Translations under genes and position numbers: made by a program | DNA from: an uncultured Clostridia bacterium | GTDB taxonomy: Bacteria > Bacillota > Clostridia > TANB77 > CAG-508 | Length of the DNA: 64,000 nucleotides | NCBI GenBank assembly: GCA_934120315.1 | Contig: CAKOTX010000005.1 | Span: 43,419 to 107,418, forward strand | Direction of reading: 5' to 3' | Shown: positions 51,350 through 59,878 of the stretch, in pieces | How the letters are laid out: every line of letters starts with the position of its first letter | How positions within the stretch are numbered: the stretch's first letter is position 1 | Notes under the pieces: model-generated | What the model saw: only the letters and a program-made list of their open reading frames with translations | The model's database searches: none | What the model was told of the DNA's origin: nothing

Positions 51350-53125
51350 TTATATCAAATTATATCTTTCCAGTAATTCTTCTACAATTGTACCAGAAAC
51401 TTTTTTCAATCCTGATTTTAAAGCAAGATTTGCAGCCATTGGCAATTTAATATCTTCTAATTTCTTTCCATCCATCATTTTTGATGTTGAATCTAACAAT
51501 ACACGAATATCATAACATGAACCAAATACCTCTGGCACACCTCTATCAACATCTAATAAAGTATAAACTGCTTCCATCGCTGTTCTTACAGAATACTCTG
51601 TTGTAAATACAGTATCTCTTACGGTATCTGCAAATTGACCTAAAAATGCAAAATTTCTGCATCCTTCTGGAACAACTTTTGGTCTATCTCCTGCAGTTCT
51701 TGGCATAAAGAATGCTGTTATATATGGCATCATACATGGTACACAGTTTGCTGAGTCTGAAGCCAATTCTTCAATTTGGTCTTCTGGTACACCTAAATGA
51801 TATAACCACTCTTCTGTAATTTCTTTACCTGTACATTCTCTCATTGGCTTTTTAATATAATTTCCTGGTACATTTGTAAACAATCCATATACCCATACAA
51901 CCAATTGGTCTTTTGGTTGATCTTTGAAATGTGGTTGTCTGTTTATAGTCCAACTCATTAACCAATTAGAATCTTTTACAGAAACAATTCCTCCTGTAAC
52001 AACTCTACCACTAAACGGATCTCTCTTACAGATTTTTTCAATATATGGTGGAATTTTATCATCTAATGTAGTTACTGTTGCTGATTCCCAGTTTGTTTTT
52101 GAAATATCAGAACAGAATTTATCTGGATGTCCAAAATCTTGACTTTGTCTTGCAATTTTCCTCCATAAGTCCCAACATGCTCCTTCTCCATTTTGAATAT
52201 TTAAATCAGGTGCTGTATTTTGGTCACCTAGCATAGAACTTTCTGTACAGCTTCCATTTGTAACAAATACCAAATCATTTACTGTTAAATCAATAGTTTC
52301 TTCTTTTCCATCACGAACATATACGATTTGTTTTGCTGTTTTCTTCTTTCCATCAATATCAAAAACAACATTTGTAACCTTTGCATCATATTCGAAATTT
52401 ACTCCATGTGCTTCCAAATATTTTACCATTGGCAAAATTAATGATTCATATTGATTATATTTTGTAAATTTAAGTGCTGAAAAGTCTGGTAAACCTCCAA
52501 TATGATGGATAAATCTTTGAATGTATAATTTCATTTCTAATGCACTATGCCAATCTTCAAATGCAAACATAGTTCTCCAATATAACCAGAAATTTGATTC
52601 AAAAAATTCTTCTGTAAATACATCTGTAATCTTCTTATCATACAAATCTTCATCTTTTGTCATAAATAATTTTATAATTTCCATAGATGCTTTATCAGAC
52701 AAACCAAACTTTCCATCTGTATGTGCATCTTCTCCTCTTTTTACAGTTGCTCTCATTAATGAATAATTTGGATCTTTTTTATTTAACCAATAGTATTCAT
52801 CTAATACAGAAGCCCCTTCTGTTTCTAATGAATGTATAGAACGGAATAAGTCCCATAAACATTCAAAGTGATTCTCCATTTCTCTTCCGCCACGAATAAT
52901 AAAGCCTTTTTGTGAATCTTTAATTCCATCACAAGCTCCTCCAGGCAATTTGGCCTCTTCCAAAATGTGAATTTTTTCACCTTTCATTTGACCATCTCTT
53001 ACAAGAAAACATGCAGCTGCTAATGACGCTAATCCAGAACCTACTAAATAAGCAGATTTTTCATCTACTCCTTCAGGTTTTCTTGGTCTTGCAAATGCTT
53101 CATAATTTCCATTACTATAATACAT
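51350..53125 (-). CDS. ohyA: Oleate hydratase
   Basis: A 591-residue FAD protein of the oleate hydratase (myosin cross-reactive antigen) family, which adds water to the double bond of unsaturated fatty acids. It has AYLVGSGLASLAAACFLVRD, HILEEAKLPGGACDG and a RGGREMENHFECLWDLF block that carries the conserved Glu and Met of the active site. FLGQFADTVRDTVFTTEYSVRTAM is the C-terminal FAD contact. GGAGGG precedes ATG. It lies upstream of the FGE-like gene but is separated from it by a promoter. Confidence 0.95.
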   Translation of the reverse strand: MYYSNGNYEAFARPRKPEGVDEKSAYLVGSGLASLAAACFLVRDGQMKGEKIHILEEAKLPGGACDGIKDSQKGFIIRGGREMENHFECLWDLFRSIHSLETEGASVLDEYYWLNKKDPNYSLMRATVKRGEDAHTDGKFGLSDKASMEIIKLFMTKDEDLYDKKITDVFTEEFFESNFWLYWRTMFAFEDWHSALEMKLYIQRFIHHIGGLPDFSALKFTKYNQYESLILPMVKYLEAHGVNFEYDAKVTNVVFDIDGKKKTAKQIVYVRDGKEETIDLTVNDLVFVTNGSCTESSMLGDQNTAPDLNIQNGEGACWDLWRKIARQSQDFGHPDKFCSDISKTNWESATVTTLDDKIPPYIEKICKRDPFSGRVVTGGIVSVKDSNWLMSWTINRQPHFKDQPKDQLVVWVYGLFTNVPGNYIKKPMRECTGKEITEEWLYHLGVPEDQIEELASDSANCVPCMMPYITAFFMPRTAGDRPKVVPEGCRNFAFLGQFADTVRDTVFTTEYSVRTAMEAVYTLLDVDRGVPEVFGSCYDIRVLLDSTSKMMDGKKLEDIKLPMAANLALKSGLKKVSGTIVEELLERYNLI

Positions 53126-53171
53126 AATTATCCCTCCTATAAAATTTTTTACAAGATTTTTATATCATAAA

Positions 53172-53210
53172 AAAATGAACTAATTATGAATTTTTTAATT
53201 AGTTCATTTT
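53172..53210 (-). terminator. Terminator after mutL
   Basis: AAAATGAACTAATT pairs with AATTAGTTCATTTT around an AT-rich loop, seven bases after the mutL stop, followed by T residues on the minus strand. Confidence 0.8.
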
Positions 53211-53216
53211 TATTAT

Positions 53217-54920
53217 TTACTTAAAATCTTTAAATAATTCGTTTTTATTAAATTTTATAGTAGTTGGTCTTCCATGTGGACAGGTAAACGGATTTTTCAA
53301 TTTCAATAATCTTGTAATTAAATTATCTACCTCTTGTCTTGTTAAATCCATATGTGCCTTTACTGCAGCTTTGCAGGCAACTGTGGCAATAAATCTTTCT
53401 TCTACATCTTTACTTGTACTTCTCTCATTTGTAAGCATTTCATCTAATACATCTAAAAATATATTTCTACTACTTACTTTATATTCGATATCTGGAACTC
53501 CATTTATTTTTATAGAATTTTCTCCAAAAGTTTCTATATCAAAACCTGTTTCCTTAAACAATTCTATATTCGTTTTTACGAATTCCATTTCTTTATGTGA
53601 CAAATTAAAAATTTCTGGCATAATCATTAATTGACTATTATTTTGAATATGATTTTTATAATTTTCTTTTATTTGTTCATATAATATTCTTTCATGTGCG
53701 GCATGTTGGTCAATTAAGAACATATCATCATCAATTTGAATAATAATATATGTTCTAAATAAAATCCCCACATATTGATATTCTATCTCTCTTTCATTTT
53801 CTCTATTAATTAATTCAACTGGTGCTTTTGTTTCAGTGCGATTTGTTAAAAATTCTAATTCATTTTCAATATATTTTTCTCTTTTTTGTTCTTCTTCATC
53901 TTCTTTTTGAGTCTCACCTGAATTATCCAAGAATTCACTTTTAAGCATTGCACTTTTTATAGCATGATAAAATATTTTATAAAGTTTATCTTCATCTTTA
54001 AATCTAACTTCCATTTTAGTTGGATGAACATTTACATCATAGTAACTTGCTGGCATTTCCAAATTTAAAATGAAAAATCCATATTTTCCTATACCTGTTG
54101 CTCCTTTAAAGGCTTGGTCAGCACTATTAGTCAACATCTGATTTTTAATATTTCTATTATTTAAAAATAGAATCTGACTTTTTCTATTCTCTCTAGCAAT
54201 AGTTGTATTTCCAATCACACCTGTAACTTTAATGTTATCACTTTCATAATTAACATCAAGTAAGTTTTTCTCAATTTCTTTTCCATACAATAAATAAATA
54301 ATATCTCTAATATTTCCGCTTCCATTTGTTTGAAAAACAGTCTTACCATCATTTATCAATTTGAAAGCAACATTAATTTCAGATAAAGCTGCTTTTTGAA
54401 CCCAATCTTTTATATATTTAAATTCAGTAGCATCATTTTTCAAAAATTTATATCTTACAGGAGTATTAAAAAATAAATTCTCAACCATAATTGTAGTCCC
54501 AACTGGCACTCCAACCTCTTCGACACTTACAAACTCTCCAGCTTCTGCAATAACCTTAGTTCCATTTTCATTCTTAGTCTTAGTCATCATAGTAAGTGTA
54601 GAAATTGAAGAAATACTAGCTAAAGCTTCGCCTCTGAACCCCATAGAATATGTATTTTCCAAGTCTTCAACTTTTCTAATCTTACTAGTAGCATGTCTTT
54701 CAAGTGATAAAGGAATGTCATCAGCAGAAATTCCTTTACCATTATCCACTATTTTAATCAAAGACTTTCCACCATTTCTAATGTCAATTATTATATTAGT
54801 TGCACCCGCATCTATTGAATTTTCTACTAGCTCTTTTACTACATTAGCAGGTCTTTCAATTACTTCGCCTGCTGCTATTTTATTAATTGTTAAATCATCT
54901 AATAATACAATGTTACCCAT
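53217..54920 (-). CDS. mutL: DNA mismatch repair protein MutL
   Basis: A 567-residue MutL. The N-terminal GHKL ATPase has KIAAGEVIERPANVVKELVE, DNGKGI and GFRGEALASISS. The C-terminal endonuclease domain has DQHAAHERILYE, an ACK motif and CPHGRP, the metal-binding set of endonuclease-active MutL. It is shorter than average because the linker is short. AAGGAGG precedes ATG. No mutS is seen within the window. Last gene of the operon from 57066. Confidence 0.96.
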   Translation of the reverse strand: MGNIVLLDDLTINKIAAGEVIERPANVVKELVENSIDAGATNIIIDIRNGGKSLIKIVDNGKGISADDIPLSLERHATSKIRKVEDLENTYSMGFRGEALASISSISTLTMMTKTKNENGTKVIAEAGEFVSVEEVGVPVGTTIMVENLFFNTPVRYKFLKNDATEFKYIKDWVQKAALSEINVAFKLINDGKTVFQTNGSGNIRDIIYLLYGKEIEKNLLDVNYESDNIKVTGVIGNTTIARENRKSQILFLNNRNIKNQMLTNSADQAFKGATGIGKYGFFILNLEMPASYYDVNVHPTKMEVRFKDEDKLYKIFYHAIKSAMLKSEFLDNSGETQKEDEEEQKREKYIENELEFLTNRTETKAPVELINRENEREIEYQYVGILFRTYIIIQIDDDMFLIDQHAAHERILYEQIKENYKNHIQNNSQLMIMPEIFNLSHKEMEFVKTNIELFKETGFDIETFGENSIKINGVPDIEYKVSSRNIFLDVLDEMLTNERSTSKDVEERFIATVACKAAVKAHMDLTRQEVDNLITRLLKLKNPFTCPHGRPTTIKFNKNELFKDFK

Positions 54921-54957
54921 TTTTTCCTCCTTGCTAATTTGGGGTCGGTCCTTTTTT

Positions 54958-55554
54958 TTAGCAATTTTCTACTACAAATTTTGCCACTTCTTCTATATTA
55001 TCCTTTTTCTTATATTCCTCTTTTTCTTTGTCTGTTAATTCTGCCAAATATTTATTAAATTCTGGTATGATACTTATTGAATCAAGCGGATATCCTCTAT
55101 TTATCTTTTCACATGGCTTGTCCACAAAATAAAAATGGTCTTTTGTCCATGAAAATTGTGCTGTTCCTTTATCACTACAAACTACCATTCCATAAACCCA
55201 TTTTGCTTTCAAGTTTCCACCATTTTCTTTGACCAATTTAGTATAATGTTCTATCATTTCTTCATCATTTAATTCTTTTCCATTTACTCTACGTACATAA
55301 GTTCCTGGTTGTTTCTCTTCTGGTAAATCCTCTATAAATAAATTATTGTCCATTCCGATTGTAGGAATTTTAGTTGCATCATAATATGTTTTTGCCTTTA
55401 TATATGCATTTTCTATTGCATTTTTTCCACTCTCTACAATAGGCAATTTTATATCTAAGTCCTTTAATGTAATTAGCTCTATTCCATTTTGCTCTAAAGC
55501 CTCTTTGTATTTGTTTACTTTTGCTGGATTTGTTGTTGCAAATAATACTTTCAT
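54958..55554 (-). CDS. HAM1/RdgB-like NTP pyrophosphatase 1
   Basis: A 198-residue protein of the HAM1 (ITPase) superfamily, which hydrolyses abnormal purine nucleoside triphosphates. The N-terminal motif is FATTNPAKVNKYKEAL, and IGMDNNLFIEDLP sits where the SDSGL block normally lies. The later GYPLDSISIIPEF resembles the family's C-terminal substrate loop. It is a divergent member. It lies 3 bp after the Nudix gene and 37 bp before mutL. Confidence 0.8.
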   Translation of the reverse strand: MKVLFATTNPAKVNKYKEALEQNGIELITLKDLDIKLPIVESGKNAIENAYIKAKTYYDATKIPTIGMDNNLFIEDLPEEKQPGTYVRRVNGKELNDEEMIEHYTKLVKENGGNLKAKWVYGMVVCSDKGTAQFSWTKDHFYFVDKPCEKINRGYPLDSISIIPEFNKYLAELTDKEKEEYKKKDNIEEVAKFVVENC

Positions 55555-55557
55555 TTT

Positions 55558-56127
55558 CTACGCTTCCTTTATATTTTTTAATTTCTCATTTAATTTTCTA
55601 TACACATTTTCTGCTACCCATTTTTCAGTAACAACTTTTTCTACATCTTCTATATTTACCCATCTAACTCCGCTATTTTCATCTTCTTTTATTTTTAAGT
55701 CTTCATTTTCATCCACTTCTAATAGATATGTCAAATTTAAATGCACATGTGAAGACACATATTTTCCTCTTTTTACATGCCCATCAACACATATAATTTC
55801 TAAAGAAAAAATATTATCATCAAGAATTTTTACATTTTTAATTCCTGTTTCTTCTTTTAATTCACGGATTGCAGTTTGTAATAAATCTGATTCACCATCA
55901 GCATGTCCACCTGTCCATGACCATGATTTGTAGATATTGTGATATATCATTAACACTTTTGTTCTTTCTTTATTTACTACCCATGATGATGCTGTAAAAT
56001 GCCCAAACTCATTGTTTCTGGTTAATACATCCTCAAAAGTATTTATGTATTTTAACATAGTTTCTTTGTCTTTTGCTTCTTGATCATTATATGGTTCATA
56101 GTTTTCTATTTGTTCTTTTAAGTTCAT
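55558..56127 (-). CDS. NUDIX hydrolase
   Basis: A 189-residue Nudix protein. The Nudix box GX5EX7REUXEEXGU is intact from GHADGESDLLQTAIRELKEE on to TGI. The preceding HFTASSWVVN and SWSWTGGH are typical of the nucleotide- or isoprenoid-diphosphate subgroups. It is encoded 4 bp after the second HAM1-like gene. The substrate is unknown; context suggests a damaged or non-canonical nucleotide. Confidence 0.9.
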   Translation of the reverse strand: MNLKEQIENYEPYNDQEAKDKETMLKYINTFEDVLTRNNEFGHFTASSWVVNKERTKVLMIYHNIYKSWSWTGGHADGESDLLQTAIRELKEETGIKNVKILDDNIFSLEIICVDGHVKRGKYVSSHVHLNLTYLLEVDENEDLKIKEDENSGVRWVNIEDVEKVVTEKWVAENVYRKLNEKLKNIKEA

Positions 56128-56131
56128 TTAA

Positions 56132-56707
56132 TTACTCCTTGTTATTTTCTTTATACCATTTTGCAAATACTTCCATTGAACTAACTGATTTATATTTTTT
56201 TCTATTGTTTCTTTCGCTCTCCGTCATTTCTGCTAATGTTTTATCATATCCAGATGGTTTGTATATATACCATAAATCTGACCATTTTTCTGATGAATCT
56301 TTTCCTAGGATTTTTTCTGCTAAAACTCCTTCATGACTTCCCATAAATTGCTGAAGTTCTTTTCCATCATAATATGATAAACATTCAGTAAATCTACATG
56401 CTCTATTTTCTTTGCCTTCCATCAACTTCAACATTCCTTCTATTCCTATTGTGTCTAATGCAAAATTTACAAATGCTCTTGGAAATCCATTTAGTTCGTC
56501 TATCCAAAATCCACTGTCTAATGATATACATGGCTTGTTTACTAGCTTGTATGCTTCTATAACTTTATATTTTGATATGTATTTTATATCATCACTTCTT
56601 GGTTCTTCTAAATCATATTCAAATACTTTAAAGTCTATTTCTTGTAATTGCTTTTTCGCTGTTGCTATTTTTCCTTTATTGTGTGTTACAAATATTATTT
56701 CATTCAT
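56132..56707 (-). CDS. HAM1/RdgB-like NTP pyrophosphatase 2
   Basis: A 191-residue second HAM1 superfamily member. IIFVTHNKGKIATAKKQL is the N-terminal triphosphate motif, and CISLDSGFWIDELNGFPRAF keeps the SDSG-like block better than the neighbour. It ends with KSVSSMEVFAKWYKE. The two HAM1-like proteins are only distantly alike, so they probably act on different substrates. Confidence 0.82.
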   Translation of the reverse strand: MNEIIFVTHNKGKIATAKKQLQEIDFKVFEYDLEEPRSDDIKYISKYKVIEAYKLVNKPCISLDSGFWIDELNGFPRAFVNFALDTIGIEGMLKLMEGKENRACRFTECLSYYDGKELQQFMGSHEGVLAEKILGKDSSEKWSDLWYIYKPSGYDKTLAEMTESERNNRKKYKSVSSMEVFAKWYKENNKE

Positions 56708-56721
56708 TTGTAGTTTCTCCT

Positions 56722-57066
56722 TTATACAACTAAATCTTCTTCATTAATTAACGGAATAATATCTATTCCTGGTTCTTCATATGGATGAACTTCTCTTAAT
56801 TTTTTCAATACTTTTTTAACTATATTTATATCACATACTACTTCTAATTTTTCCTCTTCTACAACCTCTAATTTATTCTTTTCGCCAATGTATGGATTTG
56901 CACTATCAGAAGGTATAAAAGTTCCAATGCATTTGGTACTCATAGTGCAATATGTATAATTTCCTATAACTCCTGCTCCTTCATTGCATATAGCATTTCT
57001 AACTTCTTCAATATTTTCAACAGGCACAGTCACAATAATTTTCACTTTTTTAATATCGATATTCAT
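56722..57066 (-). CDS. NIF3/YqfO-type PII-CutA-like domain protein
   Basis: A 114-residue protein matching the CutA/PII-like middle domain of NIF3/YqfO proteins. VKIIVTVPVENIEEVRNAIC is followed by GAGVIGNYTYCTMS, which is followed by GTFIPSDSANPYIG, and the domain ends in the signature HPYEEP. Here the domain stands alone. The start at 57066 follows GGGAGG by nine bases. First complete gene of the mutL operon. A ligand-sensing role is possible but unproven. Confidence 0.85.
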   Translation of the reverse strand: MNIDIKKVKIIVTVPVENIEEVRNAICNEGAGVIGNYTYCTMSTKCIGTFIPSDSANPYIGEKNKLEVVEEEKLEVVCDINIVKKVLKKLREVHPYEEPGIDIIPLINEEDLVV

Positions 57067-57101
57067 ATTTTTTATTCCTCCCACGCTACATTCTTTTTTC
57101 T

Positions 57102-57678
57102 TTAGTTTTTTAATCTATATTTTCTATTTCTATTTGCTCCTTCTGCTACAATTATTTCTTCCTTTGCCATTTTTCCTAATATTGCTCTAACTCTCTGAAC
57201 TTACAATTCTAATAATTTGCTTGCTGTAGCTGTTGTTATGTATTTGTTTTGTTGCAAATAATTTAAAATTTTATCGCTTGTTTTATCGCTTGCTTTTATT
57301 TTATTTAATTTTTCATTTTCAAATCCATCATGCATAAATAAAGCACCCTACTACTAATATATTTTTTCCTTATATTGTGCAACATCTACTATTGGTGTAT
57401 ATGATGGTTGAATTAATTTACATTTAGCTAATAACTCTTTTTGAATTTTATCTATTTCTGATAATTCAAGTCCTGTTATTGACATTTTAGGTCTACCATT
57501 TTTTTCTTCAACACCAATTAAAATATATCCTCCACCCCAATTATCTATATCATTTGCAAATGCACAAATTGTATGTAATATTGGCTCTGGATTCCAACTT
57601 CTCTTTAATTCCAATCTTGCATTTTCTACAATATTTTCATTTAATTAATATATTTTCTATACTTGTAGGTAATTTCAT
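57102..57678 (-). pseudogene. Broken AlbA_2/Schlafen-type ATP-binding regulator (COG2865)
   Basis: Fragments in order on the minus strand. An N-terminal piece, MKLPTSIENILI, is shifted out of frame by an extra A. The AlbA_2 core follows (RLELKRSWNPEPILHTICAF, then GGGYILIGVEE), ending at TAG after YKEKIY. After a deletion comes a C-terminal winged-helix piece (KILNYLQQNKYITTATASKL), stopped by TAA and continuing RVRAILGKMAKEEIIV. Intact members are several hundred residues long. A frameshift, two stops and a central deletion make this a clear pseudogene. Confidence 0.85.
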
Positions 57679-57773
57679 ATTTTCACCTTTCTTTCGCTAT
57701 TATTCTAACATAAATTCACAAAAAAATAAAGCATATAACAAATTAAATTATTACATACTTTACCTTAAACTAT

Positions 57774-57924
57774 ATCAAACTCTATTGTTACTTTAATTTT
57801 ATAATTTTCTACTATTTTATATTATTTTTACCATTTTTGTTCAAACCGCCAAAGCTCTCAAAATGCAGTAAATTCAATTATTGTATCGAATTCTTTAGAT
57901 ATAACACTGAGCAACACTCCACAT
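57774..57924. repeat. Direct repeat L (rlmCD 3'-end copy), probable attachment-site region
   Basis: About 150 bp nearly identical to 61785-61935, offset 4011 bp. It includes the last codons of rlmCD (VECCSVLYLKNSIQ) and about 100 bp downstream. At its upper end, similarity stops sharply at CTCCACAT, where the broken recombinase begins. Confidence 0.88.
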
Positions 57925-58687
57925 GTGATGTTTATCGCTTGTTGCAATATTATTTGTCACTTGTTTATCGCTCGTAGCAGTAAATTCATCTTTGCAATTT
58001 ATCTCGCTACCATTTTTGCAAATAAACCTTATTGTATATGGATTTATTGTTCCACCTTCTTGAATTTCTCCGATAATTACTTTATCAATTAAACATTCAA
58101 ATACATCTTTGTGAAACTTAGGTTTTCTATCTTTGAATTAATTTTTATTAGTTCTGTATCTAGCTCATCAAATTTTAAAGTATATTGTTCTTTATTGATT
58201 CTACCTTCTAAATTTAATTCTAAAAGATTATCAAGCTTCTTGTTTATTTTCTCTTTATCTTTTTCTAATTTACTTACTAATGTTTCTGTAGTATTTTCTT
58301 TTAAGATATTTTCTATCTTTTCTAAAAATGTTTCAATTATTTTCTGTTATCATTACACAATATTCTATAACCTTGTACAAAACAATCTTCTATTATTTCT
58401 TCTGCTATTGCCTTACAATGTGGACATTCTTCTTTTCCTTGTTTTGCCCTTTTTATACATTGCTATACTGCTTTTTCACAACTTCTATTTGCATTCCAAT
58501 TTCTTCTTGTTAGTAATGAGCCACAAAATGCACAATATAGTTTGCTGCTAATTTGTTGCTCCGCTTCTGTTATTAAGTTTTCTCTAAACAAATTATTTAA
58601 GAGTGATAATTCCATGCTACAATTTAGCATATCATTATCTTTTAAATTGTTAGAGTTATTGACTTCTATTTCGTACTTATGTAGCAT
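57895..58687 (-). pseudogene. SHOCT-like small protein fused to a broken large serine recombinase
   Basis: The frame starts MLHKYEIEVNNSNNLKDNDM with AGGAG upstream, then a SHOCT-like segment (LLNNLFRENLITEAEQQI). It runs into a recombinase zinc ribbon, YCAFCGSLLTRRNWNANRSC, then TAG where CEKAVWQC is expected. In shifted frames follow KEECPHCKAIAEEIIEDCF, a coiled-coil piece (LLELNLEGRINKEQYTLKFD) and the C-terminal block FECLIDKVIIGEIQEGGTIN. The catalytic resolvase domain is deleted. The frame ends inside direct repeat L, so the recombinase 3' end abuts the attachment site. Confidence 0.85.
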
Positions 58688-58725
58688 GAAATTTTACTCC
58701 TTTTCTTAAAATTTGAAAAAGAAAA

Positions 58726-58814
58726 AGAGCAAAGAAAAATTAGTTTTTTAACTAATCTTTCTTGCTCTCACTTTTTCATGCTACCATTATATTACCCTGT
58801 TTTTATAAAATTAA
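58726..58814 (-). promoter_or_regulatory. Promoter with leader terminator upstream of the SHOCT/recombinase remnant
   Basis: On the minus strand TTAATT (58809-58814), 17-bp spacer, TATAAT (58786-58791). About 20 bases downstream begins a strong hairpin (58726-58768, AGAGCAAAGAAA arm) followed by TTTTTCTTTTTC. The start codon lies after it. It could be a transcription attenuator or simply a terminator; no known riboswitch is recognised. Confidence 0.5.
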
Positions 58815-58865
58815 TTCCCTTTTATTTCCCTTATTTCTATTTTTAATGTGTTTTTATGGTTTTTT

Positions 58866-59040
58866 AATTCACTAAGTGAACTTGTACTTTTTTATTTTCA
58901 CTTATCAAGTTCACCCGGTGAACTGATGACTTATTTTTCTATGATATTTAGTTCACTCGGTGAACTTTTGACTAAAAATAGGTTCATTTAGTGAACTTTC
59001 GCACTCTAAACGGCATTTTTAGGGGGTCACCTGGTGAATT
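58866..59040. repeat. Array of five 17-bp palindromes
   Basis: Units start at 58866, 58908, 58950, 58981 and 59024. The best is AGTTCACCCGGTGAACT, a perfect palindrome around one central base; the others differ at 1-5 positions. Centre-to-centre distances are 42, 42, 31 and 43 bp, near multiples of 10.5 bp, so all lie on one face of the helix. This looks like a multi-site operator for one dimeric protein. Confidence 0.85.
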
Positions 59041-59312
59041 TCTGCATCATTTTTGCATAAAATTTTTGTTCTTTGATTAACTCTTGAAGGCTTGCCCTTC
59101 AATGTGTATAGGCGTTGCGTGATGCATGCTATCCTGCCCTCATTTTTTATGAGGTATTTTAGGTTTTGTATATTTTTATGTCCACTTCATTAAATATACT
59201 TATCCTTAAATCCTCTTAGCCGAAAAATAATGTGCTTTAAAATAGATTCAAATGGATTTATAGTATTTTTATATTTAAAAACAGCTCTTATTTGTTGATT
59301 TCTAAGCTTTTT

Positions 59313-59341
59313 TTGACAAAACTAACAAAATATAGTATAAT
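59313..59341 (+). promoter_or_regulatory. Perfect consensus promoter inside the element
   Basis: On the plus strand TTGACA, 17-bp spacer, TATAAT. The spacer contains AAACTAACAAAATATA, which is also in the promoter at 61684-61712. Confidence 0.85.
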
Positions 59342-59347
59342 GAATGT

Positions 59348-59690
59348 ATAAATGAAAAGTTATTACATAATGTAAGATACTTTCGTTAGTAAGGGGAACA
59401 ATCATCGTTTTAATTTCAATAGAAGAATATAAATATATTCTTCTATCAATAATCATGAGAGTATATATACTTAATGAATATGAAATTATACCAAATATGA
59501 TTCAAGTACCTGGAGGACATTGTTTATCTGATATTATGGAAATAACTTAAGTACACCTAAGATGTGTACAAAATATATAAAATTTTGAAAAAAGTATCTA
59601 GAATTTAGATACAATAATTAGAATTATAATTAACTTTAGTATATACAGTAATAATTCTAATTAAAGCCGAACTTAATTAAGGTCGGCTCT
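59348..59690 (+). ncRNA. Possible structured non-coding transcript
   Basis: Between the promoter at 59313 and a terminator at 59665-59700 there is no long reading frame but several perfect hairpins. These are AGAAGAATATA with its complement near 59430-59454, GTACAC/GTGTAC near 59552-59570, TAGAATTTAGATAC-type near 59597-59612, and AATTAGAATTAT/ATAATTCTAATT (about 59616-59663). A 31-codon frame (MRVYILNEYEIIPNM at the start, ATG near 59456) lacks a ribosome site. It may be a regulatory RNA or a small peptide gene. Confidence 0.4.
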
Positions 59691-59700
59691 TTTATTTTTT
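59665..59700 (+). terminator. Terminator of the element transcript
   Basis: AGCCGA and TCGGCT with inner CTTAATTAAG form the stem, followed by CTTTTATTTTTT on the plus strand. It overlaps the end of the convergent 65-aa gene. Confidence 0.8.
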
Positions 59701-59870
59701 ATATTGTTAAACTGTTTATTATTTAATAAGATTCCATCTAATAACATATCAAATTTTACTTCATTCTCTTTTGGAATACCTGCATTGCATAAATTATTTA
59801 TGTTTAAACTATAAATATTTGTATATTCGTTATCTTCATTTTTAACTTGAAATTGTTTAAAACTTTCCAT
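59673..59870 (-). CDS. Small hypothetical protein, 65 aa
   Basis: I do not recognise this protein. It is short and polar, starting MESFKQFQVKNEDNEYTNIY and ending in a lysine/asparagine-rich tail. AGGAG precedes ATG by six bases, and it starts 8 bp after the LRR gene, so it is the third gene of the element operon. Its last codons lie in a terminator of the opposite strand. Confidence 0.6.
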   Translation of the reverse strand: MESFKQFQVKNEDNEYTNIYSLNINNLCNAGIPKENEVKFDMLLDGILLNNKQFNNIKNKRADLN

Positions 59871-59878
59871 GCCATCTC

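Noticed and set aside
57354..57614. 86-codon minus-strand gene on its own
   Set aside because: It is the AlbA_2 core of a larger broken gene. Matching N- and C-terminal pieces lie on both sides in other frames, so it was annotated as part of a pseudogene.
58111..58551. 146-codon plus-strand frame
   Set aside because: It is a shadow over the broken recombinase. The minus strand gives recognisable recombinase pieces, and the plus-strand product is hydrophobic low-complexity sequence without a ribosome site.
58866..59040. CRISPR array
   Set aside because: The repeats are short, imperfect palindromes with spacing fixed to the helical turn, no uniform 30-base spacers and no cas genes in the window.
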